Assembly: GCF_000315625.1 (NCBI RefSeq)
Contig: NW_005434664.1
Coordinates: forward strand, 322,940 to 386,939
Direction: 5' to 3'
Source of the DNA: Guillardia theta CCMP2712
Lineage: Eukaryota; Cryptophyceae; Pyrenomonadales; Geminigeraceae
DNA length: 64,000 nucleotides
The position numbers and the translations under genes were made by a program. The notes under the pieces were generated by a model. It did not search any database, was not told the DNA's origin, and saw only the letters and a list, made by a program, of their open reading frames with translations. Of the stretch, positions 12,505-23,405 are shown piece by piece (the stretch's first letter is position 1; every line of letters starts with the position of its first letter).

Positions 12505-12526
12505 CTTTCGTACGAAAGTTTCGTAC
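12505..12526. promoter_or_regulatory. overlapping palindromes upstream of the acidic-protein gene
   Basis: CTTTCGTACGAAAG (12505-12518) is a perfect palindrome. It overlaps GTACGAAA-G-TTTCGTAC (12510-12526), a second one. They lie about 165 bp before the ATG at 12690, so a dimeric regulator site is possible. That function is inference. Confidence 0.35.
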
Positions 12527-12689
12527 TAGCCTGCTGCAGGGTCATCGTCCGTGCTTGTGCAGCTTTCTTGCGAGTGATCGCTTGAATTTCTTCGTTTCGA
12601 ACTGAAACACCAAGGTTTTTGCTCATTGCTACAGATTTGACTGGCGAAACAAGAGGATCCTATCCTTCCGGTCAAAATACCATCTAAGC

Positions 12690-13553
12690 ATGTCACCTAT
12701 GAGCCCTGTTGCCAGCGACGATACAATCGTCAGGAGTACTTCTCCGCTCAATGTCACAAAGTCGCCCATCCACAAGAAAAGAGATGAGCATGCAAAATCT
12801 ATGAATCAGCTCAGAAACAAGCTTCGTAGATCTCATGATCCTACAGTCGTTGAATTGCCAAACCAGGGCGCTGAGAACGAGAACATGGATGATCTGAATG
12901 TGGATAACTCCTGGTTCAACGGAGCACATTCATCAGAAGAAGAATGCTCGGATGAGGAGCACAATCCTTCACATGTGGACGAGAACCATGAAGGAATGAG
13001 CAATATGTCAAGTGGAGTGTTCGATGCGGATTCTATGGATGGCTATGAACAGGAGCATGATCATGCCGTAGATGAGGCTGCGGATGAGAACAACCACGCT
13101 GAGGAACAAGAAGAGGATTACGAAGATGACCAGGAACAGCAAGTCGCCCCTGATCAGACCCAGCCCGAGTACCATGGCCAAGAGATTATCGAGGAGGAGG
13201 AGGAGGATGCTTTTGAAGCCGGTCCCGAGGAGCAGGTAGAAGAAGGCTTCAATATCGATGATGTGGAGAACTACAATGCAAACATGATCGATGGAGAGGC
13301 CGAAGTGGACCAAGAAAGGGAGGAGTACGTGGATGCCAACTTTCACCCCGAGGTCTCAGTCGATGAGCTGTGTGAAGACCAGCACGAGGGGGTGTCGTTG
13401 GACTGGATCGAGGACGAAGACCGTGGTGCCCATGCTGGTTTTGATCATCATGCGACGTCTGTGGGAAACGAGTTTGCCCACGATAATCAGGGACAAATCG
13501 ATTGCTTCGACAGCAGCGTTGCAGCTCCTCCGCCGGCTGATGATGATTTGTAG
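12690..13553 (+). CDS. acidic, disordered protein of unknown function
   Basis: A single uninterrupted frame of 287 residues from ATG 12690 to TAG 13551-13553. Residues 1-55 contain several Ser/Thr-Pro sites and a basic helix (HKKRDEHAKSMNQLRNKLRR). The rest is very rich in Glu, Asp, His and Asn, including an EEEEEDAFE run and repeated DEADEN-like stretches. There is no signal peptide or membrane segment. The Pro-directed phosphorylation sites plus a long acidic tail recall chromatin or RNA-binding chaperones, but no family is recognised. It is intronless, unlike most neighbours. A possible polyadenylation region (AATAAATTG) lies at about 13588. Confidence 0.75.
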   Translation: MSPMSPVASDDTIVRSTSPLNVTKSPIHKKRDEHAKSMNQLRNKLRRSHDPTVVELPNQGAENENMDDLNVDNSWFNGAHSSEEECSDEEHNPSHVDENHEGMSNMSSGVFDADSMDGYEQEHDHAVDEAADENNHAEEQEEDYEDDQEQQVAPDQTQPEYHGQEIIEEEEEDAFEAGPEEQVEEGFNIDDVENYNANMIDGEAEVDQEREEYVDANFHPEVSVDELCEDQHEGVSLDWIEDEDRGAHAGFDHHATSVGNEFAHDNQGQIDCFDSSVAAPPPADDDL

Positions 13554-13881
13554 GATTGTAGATAGTCCCGCCTGGCATGTCTCTATACAATAAATTGTGA
13601 TAGCTTTGATGGGACTTGTGATCGATGAAAGAAGGTGAAGGCTCCGGTTTTCACTTGAGTGTTAAAATGTATTTACAAGCGATCTGTACATCTACGATGG
13701 GGAGAGTGGGGCGTGTTTCACTCCCTTCTGCCCCGTCCGTGGGGTGCAAGCACGTTGCTGCCTGTGAGCGGTGAAGATTAAACGACAAAACGAGAGCAAG
13801 AGGAAAACCTGTGTTGTGCCAGGTACTTGAACCCCATCCTCCTCTGCTGAGTTTCTCTCCTTGAATTCAGTCAGAGTAGGA

Positions 13882-16800
13882 TCAAGGAACGATCCGCACT
13901 CCGCTACCTGACGCTTTTGCTGGAGCTCGCGACAGGATTTCTAGCGCCTCCTGGAGCTCTTGCCCATCCTTCTTATACAACATATGCTTGACTTCACCCC
14001 ACTCCTCCCTAGTCTTGGGCTCTCCGAGGACAGCACTCCTGCAAGACCTCAGCGTCATGAGAGAAGGGGAGGGGAAAGGAGGGGAGAGAGGAGGAGACGA
14101 GGGGGAAGATGGGAAAGGAGGAGGAGAGGAGGAGGGGAGAGAGGAGAGGAGGAGGAGAGGAGGAGGGGAGAGAGTAGGGGAGAGAGGAGATGGAGTGTCA
14201 CCTCCAGCCGGAACCCAGCGAGTCGGTGCACACTAAAAGTTTTCTTCGTGCATCCTCAGCCCATCGCTCGACCTTGGCTATGGAGGATTGAAGCCGCCGG
14301 ACCGAAGGATCGATCTGCGGAGGCAGGAGGAAGCAACCTCCTATCAGTCGCCCATGTCGACCAGCATGCTCGTCGCAACCTTCAGTCTTGCCGCATCTCT
14401 CGCCTTCTTCGCTTCCTCGTAGCGTTCCCTCAGCCCAGGGACCACCAGCTCTTCATCCTCCATGACAGCTGCTGCTTTCTCGTGCAGCTTCTTGGCAGAC
14501 TCCACCTTCCACTCCCATGCCTTTCAAGACGAGTCACCACAACGTGACTTCATGGAAAGAGCTTGCCTGCGTCTGGTTCTCGTGGAGAGCAACCTGTTGA
14601 TCGAACTGCAGCACATTCACCGTCTTGTCATTCGAGCATGCCTCCCTCCTCCTCGTCTTCCTCCTTCTTGCTACTCAACCCTCCCTCCGTTCCACTTGCT
14701 GTCTCCCTTCTCTCGAAGTTCCTTCCCTGGTCTGTTGCTGACTTCTCCTCTCTATGTTGGTCCAGCATCGTCACCTGCTCCAACTCTTCTTGCAGCGCTT
14801 GACGATCGTGATCGATGTAGCTGATCAGATTCTACAAACAAGAACTCTGGTCAAGGCAGATCTTTGGCAAGATCCGAGGGAAAGAGAAAACGAGCGCACG
14901 AGGAGGAGGAGACAGCGGAGCTCTAGCAACCTGCAGGATCGTCTCCAGCCTCCCCTTCTTGGAACTCAAGGAGCTGTAAAGACCCGACGTGAGGGCCGCA
15001 AGCTCACTGCTGAAAGGAAGTTTCTTTGTTTCCAGCTCCTTCGCCACAGCTCGAGCTTGACTGGTCTGCAAACAAAGCCGATTACCAACTCATCCCAACC
15101 ATCCTCCTCTCTCTTCCCCCTCCCCCAGCTCTCTTCCTGGTCTCGTGTCCTCTCGATCACTCCCTGACCCAACTCCCTCGCAGATTCCCTCAGACTCTCC
15201 TCCCTCCCACATCGCCATTTCTCACCTTAGCCTGTGAGATCATGACGCCGATCTGCTCAACCATATCCCGCTCAGCATCCAGCTCCTGAACTTGTGCGTG
15301 AGCGCCTTCCACCAGCCATCGGCAGAGCTGCTACATTCATCTCCTCCTCCACCCTTGCATGCTCGTTGGCCTGCTTGATGACGAGCAGCGCCGTTGTCTT
15401 CCTGCTCACTTCCAGCTGCTCCCCGTCACTCGCTGCTCAGCTGCAGCAACGCAGGCGAACCTTCTTCACCAGCTCCTCCAGCAGGCTGCCAGACTCCTCC
15501 TTCTGCTCATCACCTTTAGAACCATAGAACCATTCGAGCCATCCCAAAACCATCATCCTGCCCCTCTCCCACATTTCCCTGCATCTTACCCCCCCGCCCC
15601 CCCCGCCACATCCCCACCCCACGTATCCCTCCTGTCTTGCAAAATCTTCCATCCTCTACGAAAGATTGCAACCTTTCTCTCCACCCACCTGCCATGAGCT
15701 GAGCCGAAAGTGCGCTTCAGCGGCCAACAACTTCTTCTCTGCCTCCTGCGTGCTCTCCATCATTCTACATGCCTCTGCCACATGAACCCACCTCCACGTC
15801 CTCCTCCTCGTGTCTCGTCAAGTTCTGTTGCGCCTTCAGCTTGTCCTCCAGCTCGGACAACAATCGTTTCATCTCTCGCCACCCCTGCCGCTCCTTCACG
15901 CAAGGATCCACAAGCGCTGCAAGCTGCTCTGCATCCTTGTCCTCCTGCTTGGCTACTGCCTGCACGTCTCGCTGCAACGGCAACGAGCGTCAGATCAAGG
16001 AGGAATCAGGACAGTGTCAAGGCCAACAGCAGCAGTAGAAGGGCAGCCTCAAGTCTCACAACTGTCAAACATGCTTACGTCATCGGAGCTGACTGTCTCG
16101 TTGATAAACATTTTGTTCTTGTCCAAGTATCTCTGTCGCCGGGACTTGATCAGTGCCAGGCTCAACTACATCCTCCACAACTCACTTGCACCGTGGAGTC
16201 AAGGCTGGCAATGCGACCTGATAACGAGCAACAGACCTCACTATCGTCCCAACGCTAGTCAAGGACAGAGCTTACCCATTGACGTGGCATCATCAGCCTG
16301 CAAGTCCTCCCCCTTCTCCTTCAGATGCTCCACTTGTTGTCTCAACGACGCCACCATCTTCGCGTTCAACTTCTTCACTTCCTGCACATCACCACATATA
16401 AGCCAGTCTCATCATCTTCTTTCTGCACTAGCAGAGCAACACCATCACTGACAAGTCTTACCTGCAGCTTTTCCTCTTCCTTCTCCACTTCTCGCAAGAC
16501 TCCAGAGCTCCTTACTCGCAAGTTCTTTGGAAGCCTGCAAAATTCTTCAGCAACACAACTCGAGGCGATGAACGTCTTTACCCTTGCAGAATCTCTTTCA
16601 CCTCAACCTTGTTGATGTCCTTCAAAACGTGTTAAGCAGAAGCATCGTAAAGGCAGATGACAGTACCTTGACCGCTACTCGACCGAAAGTCTGCGATAAT
16701 TCTCCCATCCTTCCTCTGACCTTGTCTGCGTTCCTGCAGGTAGGATCAAGACAAGGGAAGAGGCAGCAGATGGCACGAATAAGAAATAAACGCGACAGGA

Positions 16801-17534
16801 CTCATTCTCCGCCATTGTCCTCACCTCGCATAGTTCCGGGAGATACTCTCCGCCTCCTCGAGAAGTTGCTTCATCCTACACTGCCGGTGAGTTCCAACGG
16901 CAGCAACACAAACCTGTCACCTGCTCCTCGACTTCGAAACACTGTGAAACAGCCGCGCAATCTTCGCCGCCTGCTCCTCCTCCTCGCCCGCGGCCTGTCT
17001 GGCCAGCATCTCCGACTTGGACTTGATCTTCGATAGATCCCGAAGGATCGAGCTCTTAGCAAAAGATCCATTCCAGTCTGCTGCCATTCTCTCCCTCCTA
17101 GTTCCCCTGAGGATCAAGATAGCGTCGCTCGCCGCATGCTTCAAGGTGCCATTGGGAGCAAACGCCTCTTGCAGGCTGTGCATAGTCCGCCACAGCCCCT
17201 CCTGCACGGTTGAATTGGACGAGTAGTTGCTCTTCCAATCTCGGACGATGTGCTGCATGGTGGACTGGGCCTCGTTCATGGCGTTGGCGACATGCTGAGG
17301 GCTCCATGCCAAGTAGCCGACGAACCTGTCGTCGTCGTTGTCATCGTCGTCGATCATTTCATCGAGCTCGCCGAGCTCCGCATGAACCTGACCCTGGCCC
17401 TGGCCATGGAGCCAGCAGGCGATCCCGAGGAGGAAGAGGAGGAGGAGGAGGAGGAGGAGGAGGGTCTTATGTGCCCTCGCCTTATCGGTAGCCATCATCC
17501 TCTTGCCGTGAGACTTATTCCCTCCATCTGACAA
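13882..17534 (-). CDS. membrane-anchored coiled-coil protein
   Basis: A multi-exon minus-strand gene. Exon 1 (17534 to about 16918) begins with a short basic region and then a Leu-rich membrane segment (residues about 24-43, [18 protein letters not shown]). An acidic linker with a run of Asp follows, then helical sequence. At least eight further exons between 16.85 and 13.88 kb encode heptad-rich helices, for example near 16.5, 15.95-15.78, 15.45 and 15.06-14.93 kb. The C-terminus reads ...QELQEALEILSRAPAKASGS with TGA at 13882-13884. The topology fits a type II membrane protein or a signal peptide plus a lumenal coiled coil. A second Met at residue 13 is an alternative start. No family is recognised. 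The introns contain (GGA)n-type purine tracts. Confidence 0.65.
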
Positions 17535-17704
17535 CAGGCAAGAGCCGATTCGCTCTCATGCTCGACCGTCCTCACACTCCATTCTTTGCCGGTGAGGTCT
17601 CATATTGAATCTTCCTCGTCTCCTTCTCTCCACTCTCTGCTTCCCTACCCTTGCTTGACATGCATGCCGAAATAGCTCAATGGCAATGAATGTGTGGGCC
17701 TGCC

Positions 17705-18345
17705 TCGGCCACCCTGGCTGCCACCCGCCGCACAGCGGCACCGTCGCCGCCGACTCGCCCGGCCCGCCCGGGCCGCTGCTGGGCCCGGGGCTAGCCTAGC
17801 CTAGTACTGAGGGCCCGGCCGGCTGCTCAGCGGCCCGGCCCGGGGCGGGCCAGGGCCCGGCGGCAGCATTAGGCTCAGTGACCGGATCATAGCTAAACTT
17901 CCGTCACGTTAGCCACTGGCCGCGGCGGCACTGCTGCTGAGTCACCCGTCAATCAGTCACGCCCCGTGCCAACTTGGGCCAAGTTGCCTACTGAGCTTTT
18001 CCGATGATCCGCCGTCATGATCGGCGGCCCAGATGCGGCGCCGGGCACTACAGTCGCACCGTGGCACTCAGTCACTGACCGCGGCGCCGGTCACGGTCGG
18101 AACAAGCCGCCTTCGATTGAGAAGGGCCGCACATGCCATGACAGACTCGGATAGATCATGCAAGTTGTATTCTACCCGGTGAGAATCTCCGCTCCCGGGG
18201 ATGTAAAACTTGACTCGCTTAGGCGGGGGCTCGACTCGTGACGTCACTTTTCGGAGCCCCGGCCCCCGCGGGCCTGACCGTACGCCGCCGCCGGGCCGTC
18301 CGTCGCCGCCGCCGGGCTGCACGGCGCGGCCGCCGAGGTATCTTT
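17705..18345. other. large GC-rich word island
   Basis: Intergenic DNA upstream of the membrane coiled-coil gene and downstream of the PH-domain gene. It is dominated by CCGG, GGCC, GCCGCC, CACTGAG and GTCACGG words. A short 84-residue open frame on the minus strand (18068-18322) is a composition by-product. The island runs directly into the dispersed repeat at 18349. Confidence 0.6.
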
Positions 18346-18348
18346 ACT

Positions 18349-18545
18349 GGTATCAGTTAAGTTTGGGCCCGGGGGGACAGCACTGTTGGCAGGATGGGTT
18401 TTGGTTCTCGCTGTCTTTTCTCTTCTCGCCGTTTGCCCGGCAGTGTGCGACAGAGTGTCAGGGTCAGGTCAAGGCTCCTCGACTCTCCTGATTGTCCTCG
18501 TACTGATTGTTAACTTGACTGTCCTCGTACTGATTGTTAACTTGC
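18349..18545 (+). repeat. dispersed repeat, copy A
   Basis: It shares GGTATCAGTTAAGTTTGG, TTGGTTCTCGCTG, TCTTTTCTCTTCTCGCCGTT, GTGCGACAG, TGTCAGG, CCTCG and GATTGTCCTCGTACTGAT, in the same order, with the sequences at 31428 and 47661. This copy carries extra GC-rich insertions (for example GCCCGGGG after GTTTGG and CGGCAG before TGTGCG). Its last segment (TGTCCTCGTACTGATTG...) is duplicated in tandem with a 27-bp period (18493 and 18520). Confidence 0.85.
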
Positions 18546-18629
18546 CTACACAATGAGCGGCCGTGGCAGCCTCCGACCGGATGGACTTGGGCCGAGGAGC
18601 TTGCCAGGAGGAGACTGACTCGGAAAGGC

Positions 18630-20508
18630 TCAGTGGGCCAGTCGCTCTCGTCCATGGGACTTGGCTGCCGCCCTGCTTCCTGCATGAGCAACGGTGAGTG
18701 CGACACCGTTATGGTGACCAAGATCAGAGCCGCAGGATGAAGGGAGTAGATCAGGTCACTCATGGGGAGAGAAGGGGAGAGAGAGTAAGCTGGAGAGAGG
18801 AGAGCATACCCATCCTTGCAATGTCTCTCACAGTCGGCTTGTGCTCTGGCTCCGCACGTTTGGATCGTCGTTGCCCATCTCGCCTCCTCTTGCTCTTGTC
18901 CTCCACCTTCTCTGACACCCTGCCCTCCAACGAGGGCTGAGCCTCCTCCGATGGCCCGCTGCCATCGCCTCCCTGCCTCTCTCCCCCCTCCTCCTCAACA
19001 TGGGCGCCCCTGCCGTCCGCCCCTTCGTGATCCGGCATGAACTTCTCGAGCTTGGTCGTCTCCTCCACTTCTCGTCTTGACACAAACCTCATCGGGATCG
19101 GCTCCTGCACTCGAGGGCGCACGAAGTCGGCGCTCAGCCCTGGCTCTTCAGGCTTGGACAGCAGAGATCAGATCACGGGAACGAGCGAGATGCATTCACC
19201 TTCTTCCCCGCCCGGCCGTCAAGTTTCTCCTTGATGGGCTGTGGAACCACCTGAATCAAAGTCAGCATGCACAGTCTGAGATCGACTCTTCCTCTTCCTC
19301 CTCCTCACCTTCCTCTCCCGCATGACTTGTATCACTGACGACAGAGCGATCGCCTGTTCAGTCGCATGATGCACTCCTCCCCCCCCCTCCTCCCTCTCAC
19401 CTTCACCCAGTCCTCCACCGTCTCTGGCAGATCTGCCGTATACACAATCTCATTCACCAGGACCCTCGTGCTGGTAATGCTGAAAAGACCTCCTGTTCGT
19501 ACAACGAAAGTGTCCGGACTATCTGTGACCCACCGAAGGTCCTCAGTCAGACTCCACCTCCTCCACCTCCTCCACCTCCTCCACCTCCACCACCTCTACC
19601 ACCACCACAACCACCTCCTATTCCATCACGACCGTACCTTTTGGGCGGAAGCACACGCATCCTTCCAAGGAGATCTTGTCGGCGAGGACGAACTGATTGT
19701 ATCTCTCTGCGAACTCGTACATGTAGTTCTCATGCAGCGCACACCATCGCTCCCTCCTCCTCTTCGTGGCCTTGTCGATGCAGCTCATCCAACCATGGAT
19801 GATCGCTTCATCGTAGAGGCGGTCGGCAAGACTCTCTACGAAGGGCACGGTAGTGAACGGGATGAGACCAGGCATCCTCCCTGGAGGAATCTCCCCCCCC
19901 CTCATCAGGGCCATGCCTGCTTCCACGTCATGGCCGTCTTGTCTGCTTAGGATGCTTTCTCGTTCTGGTGGCTCCGTTTTCCCAATGTTGACGGCAACTT
20001 TATCGTGCCTGTTCCTTTGTTGGGGGTTGTTGACGTTTGCAGCATGTTTCTCCTTGTTGAATTGTGTCCCCTGCTTCACTTTATCAAGCTTGCTGCCTTC
20101 AAATTCTGGCTTTTCTGGTTTCTTCGCCATATCATCATATTGTTCTTTCGCATTCTCCTCCTCTTGCTCCTCCTCGTCCTCCTCGTCCTCCTCGTCCTCC
20201 TCGTCCTCCTCGTCCTCCTCGTCCCCGTCCTCGCCGTCGTCATCGTCATCGTCATCGTCTTCGTCTTCGTCTTCGTCATAATCTTCGTCCTCATCATCGT
20301 CATCCTCATCTTGTCCACCTTCATTGTGCGCATTCGTACCATCGTCACTCTTGTGTTCCTTCTCTCGGTCTCCACCTGATCCCTTTCCTAGTTTCTTTGT
20401 CCCGTTGCTGTCTCCTCTTCTCTTCCCCTCCTTCTCCTCCTCTTGCTCGCCCTCCTTCTTCTCCCCCTCCTCCTTCCCTTCCTCTTTCCTGCTGTTGGAC
20501 TGTCCCAT
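18630..20508 (-). CDS. PH-domain protein with N-terminal myristoylation signal
   Basis: ATG at 20506-20508 gives MGQSNSR, which fits the N-myristoylation consensus (Gly2, Ser6). A long Lys/Glu then Asp/Glu-rich disordered region (residues about 10-120) follows, then a pleckstrin-homology domain. The PH domain starts around GWMSCIDKATKRRRERW, continues through KISLEGCVCF, and resumes in the next exon (about 19550-19395) with TFVVRTGGLFSITS and ends in ADLPETVEDWVK, the usual helix with its conserved Trp. Smaller exons near 19350, 19250, 19150-18812 and 18678-18630 complete a charged tail ending RAAAKSHGRERLAH and TGA at 18630-18632. Myristate plus PH suggests peripheral association with a phosphoinositide-bearing membrane. 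The partners are unknown. Another Met 11 codons upstream is in frame but lacks the myristoylation logic. Confidence 0.75.
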
Positions 20509-20931
20509 GGCAGGCTCGACGCCCGACAGCAAAAGTTTCACTCAACTTTTAGGGAATATTCTACGAAAATAACCCATATTATAGTTAAATTGCTCACTTT
20601 TTAACCCAGAAGTGAGCTAATATGCTCCATGCCGTCGGCCGGGCCGGGCAGCAAACTAACCCTCTTTACTATCGCCCATGGCAGCCAGAGCACTTCCCAG
20701 CAACTCCGTCGAATAGCTCGCAAATCAGCTAACATGTCTGGGCACTGAAACTTCAACAAATATGCCGGCGAGAGACGGGACTCGGGAGAGACCTGGTCGA
20801 GTCAAACGGTAAACACTTCATGGCATGACATCTATCACGGAACTCCCAACCGCTTCTGCACCACTACAAGAGCCACAGTTTAATCCTATATTGCTTGTGT
20901 TAAGTACCCACACGAGAGAAAAATAACGCCT

Positions 20932-23405
20932 TTATCGGCACCCTAGGTTTTCTAGGGCGCCGGCAGCGTTTATTGTGACTTCTTGGTTTCCGGAGGACAG
21001 GAGGACAACCTGCAACCGCATTTCAACAAGCAGGTCAGAAACAGAAGAGGACGATCGAACCAGGTGGGGGATCGCTCCTGATTTCTCGAATTCAGGGCGT
21101 GTGAAGCTCGACATGGTGAGGCAGCGGATGGCACCCGAAGCCTTCGACTGACAGTCCAAGTGGTTCGACTGAGACCAAAGTCATCGACAAGATCACGGTC
21201 AACTCAACAACACACCTGGATCATACGGATCAGAGGAGGGATACCACCGGCCTCCATGATCCGCTTCCTGTTGTCCTCACGCCCCGCAATACTCCAGATT
21301 GTTGCAGCAGCCTTGGCCTGAAAGCATGCGCGTCAAACGTTCCAACAAGTGACCGCCTGCATGTCTTTGAAGCACCTGTAGATCTGGCGACCCATTCTGC
21401 ATCAGAGACACAAGGGGCGGAATGGCCCCAGCCATAGCGACTGCCTCCTGTGCATCCTCGTCGTTGACTGCCAAGTTATGCAGCGCGCCAGCTGCGTTGC
21501 TCTGAACTTCAGCAGTCCTCGACGAGAGCAACTTGGTGATGAGGGGGATGGCGCCAAGACTCTTGATTTTCTTTTGATTCTCTTCGTCAACCGCAAGGGA
21601 CTGCAAAGCTCCAGCGGCCTTGGCCTTCACGTGCCTATCCTTGTCCGAGAGCAGCATCATCAACGCTTCAATGCCACCAGCGGCCGCAACAGTCTTCTTG
21701 TTCGCAGCATTTACACACAAGTTCTGCAATGCTCCAGCAGCGCTCAACTGTGCCTCGCGGACATCTGAGTACAGCATCGCAACTAGCGGTTGGATCGCAC
21801 CAGCTTGTGCAATTGCAAATTTGTTCTGTTCATTTGCAGCAAGATTCCACAACGCACCAGCAGCACTGGCTTGCACCATTGGGTCTCCGGGTTGAAGTAG
21901 CTTCACCAACGGTCCAATAGCTCCATTTTGTGCCATCAGCACTTGTGATCTAGAATCCAAAGCCATTGTCTGCAATTCCATGGCCGCATAAGCTTTTTGA
22001 TCTGCGTCACCGGTCTCAATCTGGTTCATGAGTTCCTTGAACTGGTCCGACGAAAAGTCGAGGATTTGAGGAGATTGCATCACGGGCTTCTGCGCTTGCT
22101 GCTGCTGCTGCTGCTGCTGCTGCTGAGTAGATGAAACACTGGGGTGCTCATGACCATCATGTGACTCATCAACGGAGAAGTTGTGTGAAGCGTCGTGCTT
22201 GTCATCCTTTGAGTCGTCCAATTTGCCTGTACCACCCGAAGAAGGTGGTTTCTTCCAGTTGACGCGAGAATGTACTGATGCAAACGAACTCCTATCAACC
22301 ATGCCAACAGTGTGCACAGTTGAAACTGCTTCTGTGGCCGGTAGAAGGATCCCAAGTTTCGTCTTCGGCATAGGAGGCGGGGCATTTTGAGCTGCTTGTT
22401 GCCACATCTTCCTCACGTCTGAAACGTTGGCACTGCTAGTATCGATACTCTTTGGATCAACGGTTGCCGTGGATGATACCACATCTGCTTGCTTTGGCTT
22501 CGACTTGGCGATCGGGTCAGCCCACTTTTTGGGTTTGTCCGTGCCAGAGGAGCTGGGTGATCCAATTGAAGTATTGCTGAATTGTTGAGATAATCTCGAG
22601 ACAGACTCGTTAGAAACTGGCTGCTGATATGCAGATTCAGAGGTGGGTGGGGAGATTGAATCACTTTGGGTCTGATTGCTGTCTACCTGTAATTGATCAA
22701 TTCCTGCAGAATCCATTTGAAGATCAAGTGGCGCTGTTTGAGAGTCGCCATTCGCAGAGAAATCCAACCCATAAGAAGGAAGTTCGCTCCCATATGCCTT
22801 GGTAGGATCTTGAACAGCTGGAGCTGGAGCTAGGCCATCATTGCCGTAATAGCTCGTGTAACCCTGGTTCACGCTTTGTGGCACGTACTCTGCTCCATAG
22901 GTATTGAAGGAAGCTGTCGTATCAGGCACTCTGCCATATTGAGCATCTGATCCATACACAGTCAACCAGTTACCACATCGCCCACCTCTTTCGATGCTAG
23001 TTTCATAACAAAATATGGACAGATTTCAAAACCCCAATATTCAAAATCAATATCGAATGAATCCAGAGCAAGAATTCAAACAAACACATGATTGTACACG
23101 GCACGAAAACTGAGATCAATCATGCGGCCAATGTAACATGCTTGTAGCTTACCCATGCCATACTGAGGTGCACCGTACGCTCCGTAAGTTTGACCCGCAG
23201 GGAACTCACCATATGGCTGGCCGGCTCCTGCGCAGAACAAGAATGTCAGGGGGGCGATTTCTTTATCTGAAAAAATCACCATATTCTGCACCATAACCCC
23301 CCGTGCTACCATAGCCATAGCTGGGGAAGCTAGAGTGAAATGTCAGCGAAACGTTGTTATGGGTCAACATTCAAATTCCAGGTTTCTGAGAGCTGCTCAC
23401 CTCAT
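20932..23405 (-). CDS. armadillo-repeat protein
   Basis: Exon 1 is only ATGAG (23405-23401, donor GTGAG). It is followed by Gly/Tyr-rich exons near 23330-23275 (FPSYGYGSTGGYG) and 23235-23153, then a long exon (about 22955-21380) and C-terminal exons down to TGA-side position 20932. The N-terminal 260 residues are Gly, Tyr, Gln, Ser-rich and disordered and include a polyglutamine run from CTG repeats at about 22098-22127. From FKELMNQIETGD onward there are about eight ARM repeats with the typical NAAGALxNLA signature (SAAGALQNLCVN, SNAAGALHNLAVN), ending in INAAGALENLGCR. ARM solenoids bind peptides in adhesion, nuclear import and vacuole-type scaffolds. The repeat sequence is closest to plant/protist ARM proteins. 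Some repeats are split across introns near 21.3-21.2 kb. Confidence 0.85.

Noticed and set aside
17410-17465. Poly-Leu run as evidence of sequencing error
   Set aside because: It is a (GAG)n-type repeat read as a normal hydrophobic membrane segment in frame with the rest of the exon.
20076-20375. Thr/Arg/Met-rich frame antisense or alternative to the acidic region
   Set aside because: It is an alternative frame of the (GAC/GAG)n repeat in the PH-domain gene.
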